From Psychrobacter sp. LV10R520-6 (lineage in GTDB: Bacteria; Pseudomonadota; Gammaproteobacteria; Pseudomonadales; Moraxellaceae), in assembly GCF_900182925.1 (NCBI RefSeq), contig NZ_LT900024.1, positions 992,001 to 1,056,000 of the forward strand: a DNA stretch of 64,000 nt, written 5' to 3'. Positions 9,558 to 18,848 of this stretch are shown piece after piece (the first letter of the stretch is position 1; each line of letters opens with the position of its first letter). Position numbers and translations under genes: made by a program. The notes beneath the pieces were generated by a model, which was not told the DNA's origin, ran no database searches, and saw nothing but the letters and a program-made list of their open reading frames with translations.

Positions 9558-10427
9558 ATGTCTAAACCTTCGTTTGACGCCGAAACCTTATCTGCCAGCT
9601 TGCGAGCTGCCAAACACCAGCCACGCAAACGCTTTGGGCAAAATTTCTTGCATGATCGCAGTGTTATTCGTGAAATTGTCGATAGTATTCATTTAAGTCG
9701 TGATGAAAACCTAATAGAAATTGGTCCCGGTATGGGGGCATTGACTGAACCTTTATTAGCTGAAGTCGACGCTATGACTGTCATTGAGCTTGATCGAGAT
9801 TTGGCAGATAGCTTACGCATTCGTATCGGTGCCAACAGCCATCCTAACTTTACGATTATCAAAGCCAACGCCATGAGCGTTGATTATCGCGAGCTATACA
9901 CCCCCGAGCGTGGCAAGCTACGCGTGGTGGGCAATCTACCGTATAATATCTCTACGCCGATACTATTTCATTTGCTTAGTTATGCCGATGTCATTCAAGA
10001 TATGCACTTCATGTTACAAAAAGAAGTAGTAGAGCGTATTACCGCCGACGTTGGCAGCAAAATCTATGGTCGTCTGTCAGTCATAATGCAATATCATTGT
10101 GATACCGATTATTTACTGACCGTACCCAGAGGTGCTTTTAACCCACCGCCCAAAGTGACTAGTGCGGTCTTTCGCCTTACCCCGCATATTGATAAGCCAA
10201 TAGTGGCAGAAGATGAGCAGCATTTTGCACTCATAGTACGTGAGACCTTTAACCATCGCCGCAAAACCCTGCGCGCTATTTTTAAAAAATCAACCCTGCT
10301 ATCCACACTAAGCGAAGACGATTTTGCAGCTTGTAATATTGATCCACAAGCACGTCCAGAGACTCTAAGCGTCAGTGACTTTGTGAATTTAAGCAATCAT
10401 GCGCGTCATTTAGAAGTAGAGAGCTAA
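9558..10427 (+). CDS. rsmA: 16S rRNA dimethyladenosine transferase
   Basis: RsmA (KsgA) dimethylates A1518 and A1519 of 16S rRNA during late 30S maturation. Signature segments are RFGQNFLHD, the SAM motif [10 protein letters not shown] and the catalytic NLPYNIS. At 289 residues it is slightly long because of its N- and C-terminal tails. It lies between pdxA and apaH as in E. coli, but without apaG. Confidence 0.95.
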   Translation: MSKPSFDAETLSASLRAAKHQPRKRFGQNFLHDRSVIREIVDSIHLSRDENLIEIGPGMGALTEPLLAEVDAMTVIELDRDLADSLRIRIGANSHPNFTIIKANAMSVDYRELYTPERGKLRVVGNLPYNISTPILFHLLSYADVIQDMHFMLQKEVVERITADVGSKIYGRLSVIMQYHCDTDYLLTVPRGAFNPPPKVTSAVFRLTPHIDKPIVAEDEQHFALIVRETFNHRRKTLRAIFKKSTLLSTLSEDDFAACNIDPQARPETLSVSDFVNLSNHARHLEVES

Positions 10428-10545
10428 AGTATATTTATTATTGATAAACGTTATCCGTATCTCTAGCGTCGATTGTTTTCAATAAATATTTCTTTATGCA
10501 CTTATCTTTCAATAATAATTATCAAGTCTTAGCAACAGAGGCATT

Positions 10546-11388
10546 ATGAGTTTTCGTCATCAATACGTCATCGGTGATTTGCAAGGTTGCTATGGCGCGT
10601 ATCGTCAATTACTTGACACCCTAGATTTTGATCCTACCCAAGATAAGCTATGGTTTGCCGGTGACTTAGTGGCGCGCGGTGAAGACTCATTGAGTACCTT
10701 GCGCGATGTGAAAGCGTTATGTGAGCAAGGCGCAGCAGCGACTGTCCTTGGTAATCATGATTTGAATTTGCTAGCGGTGTGGCGCGGGGCGACTAAGATT
10801 AAGAAAAAAGACAAGACGGCGCCAATTTTTGCCGCCGATGATAGCGAGGAATTACTGCAATGGTTACGTCATCAGCCGATTCTAGCTTATCCTGACGCTC
10901 ATACGGTATTGGTACATGCGGGTATTCCACCGCATTGGAGTATTGAGGCAGCAGCAGATTACGCACTGCAGTTGGAGGCACAGCTGCAAGGCAGTTTATA
11001 TCAGCTTGATCGGATACTGCCACACTTATATAGCAAAACGGTCGATGAGTGGCACACCGGTATTAATGGTTTTACCAAAACACGAGCAATTGCTAATTAT
11101 TTTACCCGTATGCGACTATGCAAACAGGATGGCACACTGGAGTTTAGCTTTACCACCAGTCTCGATGAAGCGATGCCAGATGATTTTGCGCCATGGTTCG
11201 AATGGCAAGTGCCACGCGAGCGTAAGATATTGTTTGGACATTGGGCAGCGCTTAAAGGTGATATTGATCTACCACACGCTCGTGCCCTTGATGGCGGCTG
11301 CGTCTGGGGTAATTATCTATTGGCTTACCGATTAAGTGACGGTAAAGTTATCACTTCTAGTGCGCACTGTCCTACGCCACAGCCTTAA
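10546..11388 (+). CDS. apaH: Bis(5'-nucleosyl)-tetraphosphatase, symmetrical
   Basis: A calcineurin-like phosphoesterase that splits Ap4A into two ADP and can act as an NpnN-cap decapping enzyme. Metal-binding motifs are GDLQGCYGAYRQLL, GNHDLNLLAV and VHAGIPPHW. At 280 residues it has the usual length. AGAGG precedes the ATG. It is followed by a terminator overlapping the convergent gcr stop. Confidence 0.94.
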   Translation: MSFRHQYVIGDLQGCYGAYRQLLDTLDFDPTQDKLWFAGDLVARGEDSLSTLRDVKALCEQGAAATVLGNHDLNLLAVWRGATKIKKKDKTAPIFAADDSEELLQWLRHQPILAYPDAHTVLVHAGIPPHWSIEAAADYALQLEAQLQGSLYQLDRILPHLYSKTVDEWHTGINGFTKTRAIANYFTRMRLCKQDGTLEFSFTTSLDEAMPDDFAPWFEWQVPRERKILFGHWAALKGDIDLPHARALDGGCVWGNYLLAYRLSDGKVITSSAHCPTPQP

Positions 11389-11458
11389 ATCACAATCCGC
11401 TGAATTTGTTTATTCCGACATTTTTTAAGTGAGCTCGTTTTAAGCAAAAAAACAAGTC

Positions 11459-11495
11459 GCCGCCCCAATCTAATTCGGTAGGTTGGGCGGCTTTT
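11459..11495. terminator. Terminator between apaH and gcr
   Basis: A GC-rich stem (GCCGCCC with GGGCGGC) is followed by five T on the plus strand and preceded by an A-rich run. It can act in both directions, and the gcr stop codon lies inside it. Confidence 0.75.
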
Positions 11496-13968
11496 TGGGT
11501 TTAGGAAGTGGCGTTTTGGCATCCCCCGCAGCTTTGCTACCAGAGCCCTCATGACTACTACCAGAGCTATTATGACTACCATCAGAGCCCTCATGATGGT
11601 TATTGTTTTTGCCATTAGTAGCTGCGTCAAGCGTTTTGGTGGCCTTATCATATTGAATGTCATCAGTGTAGGGTACGCTGTTGAGCTCTTCATCTACTAG
11701 CCCATCGTCAAGGTCGATTATATTTTTGGGTGAGGCGTTAAATAACGTAGTCTGAGCTACCTGTCCTGTACTGATATCATCGATATTATTAGCTTGAGGT
11801 TGATTGTCGTAGTAGATGTCCGTTGCGTCAGATTTCATGGACTCAGGTAATATTTTGATATCAGATAAGCGTCTGACGACATAATCATTGGGTATTGGCT
11901 TGCCGTCTTTTTGTGCTGAGCTGTCCTCAAAAATCATATGCCCTTGGCTATCGATACGCGCGTATTTCATGGGATTGTCGCGTGGCCAGAAAAAATCAGA
12001 CGGGTGATGAATAATATGGCCAAAGACGAGTTTGGTGAGCCGACTCCATTCAAAGAATCTGACTTCTTTAGAACGCAATGCTACAAATAGGGCAAGCGAA
12101 AAGCTTACCATCAAGTTGACGATACCAATAAGCGCGACCCCAAGGAAGGACAATAAAATGACTTCCCAACTCATTTGTGTGGCTGATAGGTTAAACAGTC
12201 CGTGCGCCAAGTTTGCCGAAGCAAAAGCAATGTGACGAATATCAATCGGTAAACCAAATAAGTAACCGATAGTGGCGGTACTGCCTAAGAATACCCCAAA
12301 TAAAAAGTTGCCCATGATCGCGCCAAGATTGGCTTCTATAAAGCCGCCCAAACGCTGAAGCCATGATTTGGGTAATAAATATTGCAGTAACCGATGCCGT
12401 TGAATCCGCGCACCAATTTGATTGTAAACGGCCAAATTATCATAGTAGCCAGCAATAAGACCAGATAAGAATAGATAAACCCCGGCAATGGCCGCGTGCG
12501 GTAGCGCTAATGAGCGAAAGGGATCTAGATCATGGAGAAGGTGGCCCGCCTTATCCGGATCAATCATAGGCGTACCCGTGTACTGCAGCCATGCAAAAGA
12601 GATAATCAGCGCCACCGGTATGGCCAGCATAATATTGCCCATAATAGCGATGAATTGGGTGCGCAAGATATCGACCATCAGCTCTGATAACTTAGTGAGC
12701 TGATGTGATTTTTTACCCGAGCTGTCTGAGATGGTCGAGGCGATAGCAGCAGCGGTCATTGCCGGCTGTTTGGTTGCCACTGTACCATGAATGACGTGGA
12801 TAAAAACGAAACCTAAGCCATAGATCATACTGTTTATAAAGGCTCGGCCCATTGGTGCCAGCGCTAAATGATAAGCCAATATTTTAGTAGTGGCCATAAA
12901 AGCAATCACAAACCCGCCGATAGAAGCTTTTTTAAACATTTTTTGGTAGCCAGCTTTATCGGTACTGATATAGTGTTCACCAACGCGGCTGGCGTTTTCG
13001 GTCACTTTACGTGAGAGTAGCTTGGTATTGTTATCAATCAAATAACCAATACTATAAAGACGATTGGCAGAGGTGATCAGCGCCTGAATAAGTTCAATCA
13101 CTGCGCGATCGTGTTGTTGAGAGTCATCTGAAACCAGCTGAGTTAAGACACGCATGCGCTGCAAACTTTGATCGAGACGCAGCATCATATTGGTCAGGCG
13201 GATGGAAATACCGGTTTTATAAATACGTTTGCGGACGGTGGCGACGATATCTTCACATTGCTCCAGCATGACTAATAATGGCGCTGGGTTGACCGCTTGT
13301 TCAGGAGTAATATCAGTTAAATTATCTAGCTCGTGTGTTTGTCGATATTGATTAACAAATAAAACTGCTTCCTGATTTTGTGCCACAAAGGACGCTGAGT
13401 AGTTTAGTATTTGCGGGTAAGCTCCCATCAAATCAGGATGTAGTCCGATACCACTGATACGATAAGATAAAATAACAATAGCGTTCAAAATACTATTTTT
13501 TGCCGTGGCGACTAAGTACAGATGTTGTTCTTTGACTTGAAGTAATTCAACTAAAGCATCCCACTTTTCTTTTTCGATGTTAGCCAGCCAGCGCTCATCA
13601 GAGCGCTTATCGAATAAATATCCTACTAGCTCAACGACCGAGTCATCTTGTGGCAGTAGCGGTAAAAATCGATGCCCGATTAAGCGGCGCAGGCTACTAA
13701 AAAATCCCTCATCTGACATGATGCCAGTATCAGTATATAGGGCAATTTGGCGATATTGGATAATCAGCTTTAATACAAAGCTGGCAAGTCCATCACCATA
13801 TTCTGGATGTTGACGTAAGATATTAATAAGGGTCTGGAGGTTTTTATTGGCTAAAACGGGCTCCTTATCAGTCACTCGCAGCTCATCAATTAAGCGTTTG
13901 AGAACCGAAGGATCGGGTACATCACTTAAGGCAGTAATCTGCTGTAAAATGCGTTTCATTTCTGACAC
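11470..13968 (-). CDS. gcr: Gcr-family protein (annotated as site-specific recombinase; multi-pass membrane protein)
   Basis: This 832-residue protein resembles the COG4389/SpecificRecomb family named after Neisseria Gcr. No tyrosine- or serine-recombinase motif is visible. Instead, residues about 355-625 contain several hydrophobic segments (for example GGFVIAFMATTKIL and IMLAIPVALIISFAW), so an integral membrane role is likely and the recombinase label is doubtful. The N-terminal 340 residues look helical and soluble. The tail is Gly/Ser/His-rich, encoded by a degenerate 21-base repeat. The start is a GTG with AAAGGG seven bases upstream; a second start at codon 4 (ATG) is possible. Confidence 0.8.
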   Translation of the reverse strand: MSEMKRILQQITALSDVPDPSVLKRLIDELRVTDKEPVLANKNLQTLINILRQHPEYGDGLASFVLKLIIQYRQIALYTDTGIMSDEGFFSSLRRLIGHRFLPLLPQDDSVVELVGYLFDKRSDERWLANIEKEKWDALVELLQVKEQHLYLVATAKNSILNAIVILSYRISGIGLHPDLMGAYPQILNYSASFVAQNQEAVLFVNQYRQTHELDNLTDITPEQAVNPAPLLVMLEQCEDIVATVRKRIYKTGISIRLTNMMLRLDQSLQRMRVLTQLVSDDSQQHDRAVIELIQALITSANRLYSIGYLIDNNTKLLSRKVTENASRVGEHYISTDKAGYQKMFKKASIGGFVIAFMATTKILAYHLALAPMGRAFINSMIYGLGFVFIHVIHGTVATKQPAMTAAAIASTISDSSGKKSHQLTKLSELMVDILRTQFIAIMGNIMLAIPVALIISFAWLQYTGTPMIDPDKAGHLLHDLDPFRSLALPHAAIAGVYLFLSGLIAGYYDNLAVYNQIGARIQRHRLLQYLLPKSWLQRLGGFIEANLGAIMGNFLFGVFLGSTATIGYLFGLPIDIRHIAFASANLAHGLFNLSATQMSWEVILLSFLGVALIGIVNLMVSFSLALFVALRSKEVRFFEWSRLTKLVFGHIIHHPSDFFWPRDNPMKYARIDSQGHMIFEDSSAQKDGKPIPNDYVVRRLSDIKILPESMKSDATDIYYDNQPQANNIDDISTGQVAQTTLFNASPKNIIDLDDGLVDEELNSVPYTDDIQYDKATKTLDAATNGKNNNHHEGSDGSHNSSGSSHEGSGSKAAGDAKTPLPKPKKPPNLPN
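11540..11597 (-). repeat. Degenerate 21-base tandem repeat in the gcr 3' end
   Basis: Almost three imperfect units of the pattern CAGAGCCCTCATGACTAC run in tandem on the plus strand. They encode the repeated EGS, SSGS and SHEGS stretches in the C-terminal tail. Copy-number change here would stay in frame and alter only the flexible tail. Confidence 0.7.
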
Positions 13969-14173
13969 ATCGTACCCTTTATTGTGGTTGTTCGAATATG
14001 GGTTGTTTTTTTGGATATTTAAAATGACTTAACCAGATAGCAGCATATTTAGCTGTTATTAAAAGTCAAAGGCTAGCCCGCTGTTATTTTAATCTGAACA
14101 GCGTGTCGATGGTCAATTATTTTGTTAGTAATTGATTTCAAGAGGTAGTTTGAGTAAAAAAGTATTGGGCAAT

Positions 14174-14200
14174 AAAAAAGGACAGTAGTAAAACTGTCCT
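14174..14200 (-). terminator. Terminator after the first acyl-CoA dehydrogenase
   Basis: On the minus strand an 8-bp stem (AGGACAGT with ACTGTCCT) is followed by TTTTTTATT, just downstream of the stop at 14236. Confidence 0.88.
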
Positions 14201-14235
14201 CTTTATCGTTGTATTAAGGATGGTTTAGCAGATGA

Positions 14236-16020
14236 TTAGCTAACAGCGACATTAAAGTAATCAAGATCAAAGTTCATCATTGGATCGCTACCGGCTTGGA
14301 CCATTTGCGCATGAGCATCAATACGGGGTAGTACACGACCGACAAAGTAGTCAGCAAGCTTGGCTTTATTGGTATAAAACTCGCCTTCTTTACCATCAGC
14401 AGCTTCTACCATCATGGCAAACATGTAAGAGTAGCAGAGATAACCAAACGCATGCATGTAGTCAACCGCGCAGCCATTAATCTCATTCTTACGCGTACTG
14501 ATATTAGCAAGAACCGTTTTAGTTAACTCTTCAACCGTATCCGCAGCCCCTAATGTTGCTTGCTTGATACCATGGTCTGCTTGCATGGAGTCAATATAAT
14601 CACGAATTTCACCTAAGAAGTTGGTAACATATTTACCCTCGTTGCGAGCGACTTTACGGCCAAGCAGATCAAGCGCTTGGATACCATTGGCCCCTTCGTA
14701 AATCTGAGCGATACGGGTATCACGAACGATTTGTTCCATGCCCCATTCGCGCACATAACCATGACCACCAAAGACTTGTTGGCAATCGATGGTAGCTTCT
14801 AAAGCTTTGTCGGTTAAGAAGGCTTTAGCCACAGGCGTTAGCAATGCAACACGAGCAGAGGCAATTTGAGCTGCTTCAGGGTCGGTACTGAACTTTTCAG
14901 CATCAAGTTGCTTGGCGACGTACATGGCAAAACAGCGTGATGCTTCAGAGTTCACCTTAGCGTTTAATAGCATACGGCGGACATCAGCATGGTGAATGAT
15001 GGCATCAGCAGGCTTTTCAGGGCTTTGGAGTTGCGTATCGCTACGACCTTGAGCACGATCAAGCGCATAGAGTGCGGCATTTTGATAAGCCAGCTCGGAG
15101 CCACCAAGACCTTGAAGACCCATAGTCACGCGTTCGTAGTTCATCATAATGAACATAGAGGACAGCCCTGTATTTTCAGCCCCAACCAACCAGCCTTTGG
15201 CATTATCAAAGTTCATGACACAAGTAGCGGAGGCTTTGATACCCATTTTATGCTCAATAGAGCCCGCTGCTAGCGTATTGCGCTCGCCTAAGCTACCATC
15301 TTCATTAACTAAGAATTTTGGCACCACAAACAATGAAATACCTTTGGAGCCCGCTGGTGCGTCTGGAGTTTTTGCTAACACTAAATGAATAATATTTTCA
15401 GTTAAGTCGTGCTCACCACCGGTAATAAATATTTTGGTACCTGAAATGTTGAAACTATCGTCGTCGTTAGGCACCGCTTTAGTTTTGATGATACCTAAGT
15501 CAGTACCAGCATGAGGCTCAGTCAAACACATCGTACCTGACCATTCACCAGAATACATTTTTTCTAAATAGGTTTTCTTTTGTTCTTCTGAGGCGGCGGC
15601 ATTCAAACATAGGGTTGCACCAACGGTAAGGTTAGGGTACAAAGCAAACGATTGGTTGGTGGTGAAGATCATCTCTTCAGTCAACATAGTGACCATTTTT
15701 GGGAAGCCTTGTCCACCGTACTCAGGATTACCGCCAAGACCAACCCAACCGGATTCCGCATATTGGTTGTAAGCTTCTTTAAAGCCTTCAGGAGTAGTGA
15801 CTACACCGTCGCCTTGGAAGGTCGCGCCTTCTTCGTCGCCGCTACGGTTAATAGGGAGGAGAACGTTTTTGGATAATTTTGCCATTTCTTCCAAAATCAT
15901 ATCGACAGTTTCCATATCGACATGAGACAAATTATCATTATTTTGCCAAAATTCATGAGCTTTGAAAACGTCTGTTAAGATAAAACGCATGTCATTAAGA
16001 GGGGCATTATAGACAGACAT
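14236..16020 (-). CDS. Large acyl-CoA dehydrogenase (about 600-residue type)
   Basis: An FAD enzyme predicted to introduce the 2,3 double bond in acyl-CoA during fatty-acid beta-oxidation. The acyl-CoA dehydrogenase core covers about residues 40-460, with CLTEPHAGTDLG and FNISGTKIFITGGEHD in the middle domain and QQVFGGHGYVREWGMEQ near the flavin site. A C-terminal extension of about 130 residues marks the large family that includes the Pseudomonas PA0506/PA0508 FadE proteins. AAGGAA seven bases before the ATG supports the start. A paralogue lies upstream on the same strand. Chain-length preference cannot be read from sequence. Confidence 0.9.
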   Translation of the reverse strand: MSVYNAPLNDMRFILTDVFKAHEFWQNNDNLSHVDMETVDMILEEMAKLSKNVLLPINRSGDEEGATFQGDGVVTTPEGFKEAYNQYAESGWVGLGGNPEYGGQGFPKMVTMLTEEMIFTTNQSFALYPNLTVGATLCLNAAASEEQKKTYLEKMYSGEWSGTMCLTEPHAGTDLGIIKTKAVPNDDDSFNISGTKIFITGGEHDLTENIIHLVLAKTPDAPAGSKGISLFVVPKFLVNEDGSLGERNTLAAGSIEHKMGIKASATCVMNFDNAKGWLVGAENTGLSSMFIMMNYERVTMGLQGLGGSELAYQNAALYALDRAQGRSDTQLQSPEKPADAIIHHADVRRMLLNAKVNSEASRCFAMYVAKQLDAEKFSTDPEAAQIASARVALLTPVAKAFLTDKALEATIDCQQVFGGHGYVREWGMEQIVRDTRIAQIYEGANGIQALDLLGRKVARNEGKYVTNFLGEIRDYIDSMQADHGIKQATLGAADTVEELTKTVLANISTRKNEINGCAVDYMHAFGYLCYSYMFAMMVEAADGKEGEFYTNKAKLADYFVGRVLPRIDAHAQMVQAGSDPMMNFDLDYFNVAVS

Positions 16021-16487
16021 AAATATTCCTTATTGTTCTATATGGATAAAAGTAAATCGGCTTATCTGCTATTGCTAAAGCTATAGATAGTACTAAAGCG
16101 GTTAGATGGTACTAAAGCAATAAACACGCTAAATAATAGGGTTGTTCGTAGTACTTGTTATTTATTGATGATGTACGATTTACCGGTAACGTCATGGTAA
16201 TGATGTGACATATGCTAGCTGTCACACTAATTTTATCATTGTAAACATGATAAGCGATAAATAAATTTTAGCAAATTAGCGTCTAATCTTGTGTATTTCT
16301 TCGTGAATTACGCGTACACCAAAAGTTGCGTAGCGCCCTTGTAGTATTTAAATAGAACTTAAATAGTCTATTTATCATTCAAGATTGGCTAATCAAGACC
16401 TATTAATAACAGACGGGTAAACAAGTGTAAATAAATACACTATAAGAGACAGCTGGATCTAAGAGCTTGACCTAACACCTAAAATAA
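16021..16487. other. Intergenic region between the two acyl-CoA dehydrogenases
   Basis: About 470 bases with no gene. A short direct repeat of AGTACTAAAGCGGTTAG/GGTACTAAAGC type lies near 16090-16120. Otherwise the stretch is AT-rich and presumably holds the promoter of the downstream dehydrogenase. No fatty-acid-responsive operator was recognised. Confidence 0.4.
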
Positions 16488-16519
16488 AATCGGCAACATA
16501 CCTGAGTATGTTGCCGATT
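16488..16519 (-). terminator. Terminator after the second acyl-CoA dehydrogenase
   Basis: A perfect stem of about 14 bp (AATCGGCAACATAC with GTATGTTGCCGATT) with a four-base loop is followed by TTATTTT on the minus strand. Confidence 0.92.
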
Positions 16520-16567
16520 ATTGATTAGTCTTTGTTAAATCGATCAATCAAAAGTTGAAACGCTTGG

Positions 16568-18361
16568 TTAAAAAGCAAATTGATCAACGTCCATACTCAT
16601 GTAGGGCTCAACGCCAGTGCCGATACGCTGTACGTGGGTGGTAGTACGTGGCAATAATTTAGCAAAATAGAACTGCGCTGTTTTTAATTTGGCATCGTAA
16701 AACGCTTGTTCGCTACTACCGTTGGCAATTTCGGTTTGAGCGATCAATGCCATACGTGCCCATAAGTAGGCAAGAGTCACATAACCGCTAAAGTACATAT
16801 AATCGACAGCTGCGCCGCCTACCGCTTCAGGGTTTTCAGCCGCTTGCTTGCCGATATCTGTGGTCAGATCGGTCCATTCTTTGACATGTTTGATAAGAGG
16901 ACGGGTAAATTGGCCCATCTCATCATTGTCTTTATTGTCTTCACAGAATTGTTCAATAACCTTAGTGAAATTCGCAAGCAGTTTGCCTTGTGAGCCCAAT
17001 ACTTTACGACCAATCAGGTCAAGTGCTTGAATTTGAGTCGTGCCCTCATAAATACAACCAATAGTCGTATCACGGACATTTTGCTCCATACCATACTCAA
17101 CGCAAAAGCCACTACCGCCCAAAGCTTGAACGCCGTGGTTGGCAGACTCAAGACCGGTTTCGGTCAAAAAGGCTTTACCAATGGGGGTAAGCAGCGACAG
17201 CATTTGATCCGCGTATTTGCGGGCATCGCCTTCACCTTTGGCAACCGTATCAGCAAACTGAGACATATAACCGATCAATGCACGGCCGCCTTCAGCAAAT
17301 GCTTTGGTGGTCAATAACATATCGCGGACTGCTGGATGCACGATGATAGGGTCGGCAGGTTTTTCAGGGAATTTAGCGCCATCTAAAGAACGGAATGCTA
17401 AGCGCTCTTTGGCAAAAGCCAATGCTCCTTGAAAGGCGTACTGAGAGGCGGTAACCCCTTGGATGGAGGTGCCGATTCGTGCCACATTCATAAAGGTAAA
17501 CATGTATTTTAGACCACGGTTCTCTTCACCGATTAAATAGCCGGCTGCCCCGTCATAGTTGATTACGCAAGTGGCTGAGGCTTTGATGCCCATTTTGTGC
17601 TCAATAGAGCCACAAGAAACCGCATTACGCTCGCCTAAACTGCTGTCCTCGTTGACCATGAATTTTGGTACAACAAATAAAGACAAGCCTTTGGTGCCCG
17701 CTGGTGCATCTGGCGTGCGCGCCAAAACAATATGGATAATATTATCAGACATGTCGTGCTCGCCTGCAGAAATCCAGATTTTACCGCCTGTAATTTTATA
17801 GGTGCCATCATCGTTAGGTTCCGCTTTGGTGCGGACCAAGTTTAGATCAGAGCCACATTGTGGTTCAGTCAAACACATCACGCCTGTCCATTCGCCTGCG
17901 ACCAGTTTAGGCAAATACTTGTGTTTTTGCTCGTCAGTACCATGATGCTCAAGAGTGGAGACACAGCCTTCTGAAAGTCCTGGATACATACCAAACGACC
18001 AGTTAGCGGTACCCACAAACTCAGAAAGAGCTGAGTTTAGAGACATGGGCATGGCCTGGCCACCGAATTCTTCATCAGCTGTTAAAGACGTGAATCCAAG
18101 CTCACAGTACTGCTTATAGGCCTCTTTAAACCCTTTAGGGGTAGTGACTTCGCCATCATTAAAATGACAACCTTCAGCATCACCGCTCATATTTAGTGGT
18201 GACAGCTCATTTTCAGCAAAACTTGCTGCAGCTTCTAGGTAACTGTCTACAATATCCGCTTCAATATGAGAAAAAGCATCCATAGTTTGGTAATGTGCAG
18301 TGCTGTTTAAAAGCTCATGCATGACAAATTTCATATCACGTAGCGGCGCTTTATATTGCAT
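16568..18361 (-). CDS. Large acyl-CoA dehydrogenase, paralogue
   Basis: A 597-residue FAD acyl-CoA dehydrogenase, clearly paralogous to the one at 14236-16020. It shares GIKASATCV, TPDAPAGTKGLSLFVVPKF and IYEGTTQIQALDLIGRKV. The middle domain shows CLTEPQCGSDL and ITGGKIWISAGEHD. The C-terminal extension of the family is present. AGGA/GGAAG precede the ATG. The two genes are separated by about 550 bases and a terminator, so they are independently transcribed and probably serve different acyl chain lengths (inference from Pseudomonas). Confidence 0.9.
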   Translation of the reverse strand: MQYKAPLRDMKFVMHELLNSTAHYQTMDAFSHIEADIVDSYLEAAASFAENELSPLNMSGDAEGCHFNDGEVTTPKGFKEAYKQYCELGFTSLTADEEFGGQAMPMSLNSALSEFVGTANWSFGMYPGLSEGCVSTLEHHGTDEQKHKYLPKLVAGEWTGVMCLTEPQCGSDLNLVRTKAEPNDDGTYKITGGKIWISAGEHDMSDNIIHIVLARTPDAPAGTKGLSLFVVPKFMVNEDSSLGERNAVSCGSIEHKMGIKASATCVINYDGAAGYLIGEENRGLKYMFTFMNVARIGTSIQGVTASQYAFQGALAFAKERLAFRSLDGAKFPEKPADPIIVHPAVRDMLLTTKAFAEGGRALIGYMSQFADTVAKGEGDARKYADQMLSLLTPIGKAFLTETGLESANHGVQALGGSGFCVEYGMEQNVRDTTIGCIYEGTTQIQALDLIGRKVLGSQGKLLANFTKVIEQFCEDNKDNDEMGQFTRPLIKHVKEWTDLTTDIGKQAAENPEAVGGAAVDYMYFSGYVTLAYLWARMALIAQTEIANGSSEQAFYDAKLKTAQFYFAKLLPRTTTHVQRIGTGVEPYMSMDVDQFAF

Positions 18362-18848
18362 ACTTCCTGTCCTTTTTTAGAATATGAACGATAGCGAAAC
18401 AATGATTGCTACTATTATCTAGCAGCTAAGTCATATTTACGGTTGCCTGATTTGTCTTAATTAATTTTTTCATTAATGATAGACAGTGACAAAGACTATT
18501 GGAGATATCGGTCATATTGGATTTAGATAACGTTTAAAAGAGTTAAATATAATGACTGTTAAGGCCTGCTTAATATTTAGCTGGTCTCAATGAATTCACT
18601 GTAAAAGATAGGCGTTCACAGGGGATAATACAAGTTTGGCGGTGAAACTGATAAGTCATGAACCTATCTTGCATCCTTTGTACAATCAACGTTAGGAGAT
18701 AGATAATGATGGGTAGTGATCGCATAGTAACTTTATAGATATATTATACTATGTACTATAAAAGACAACTATTAACGATGTTAACAACGACTATTCGTGA
18801 GGTAAAAACTAAACAATACGCCCTAACCAAAGCTGATTTATAGTGGTT
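18362..18848. other. Intergenic region without recognised gene
   Basis: About 490 bases between the acyl-CoA dehydrogenase promoter and the 3' end of the GGDEF-EAL gene. The sequence is AT-rich. No open frame of note, RNA gene or strong hairpin was recognised, and no clear terminator follows the GGDEF-EAL stop. Confidence 0.4.

Noticed and set aside
13985..14000. tRNA T-arm-like TTCGAAT
   Set aside because: No cloverleaf or CCA-proximal stem surrounds it; no tRNA gene was found anywhere in the window.
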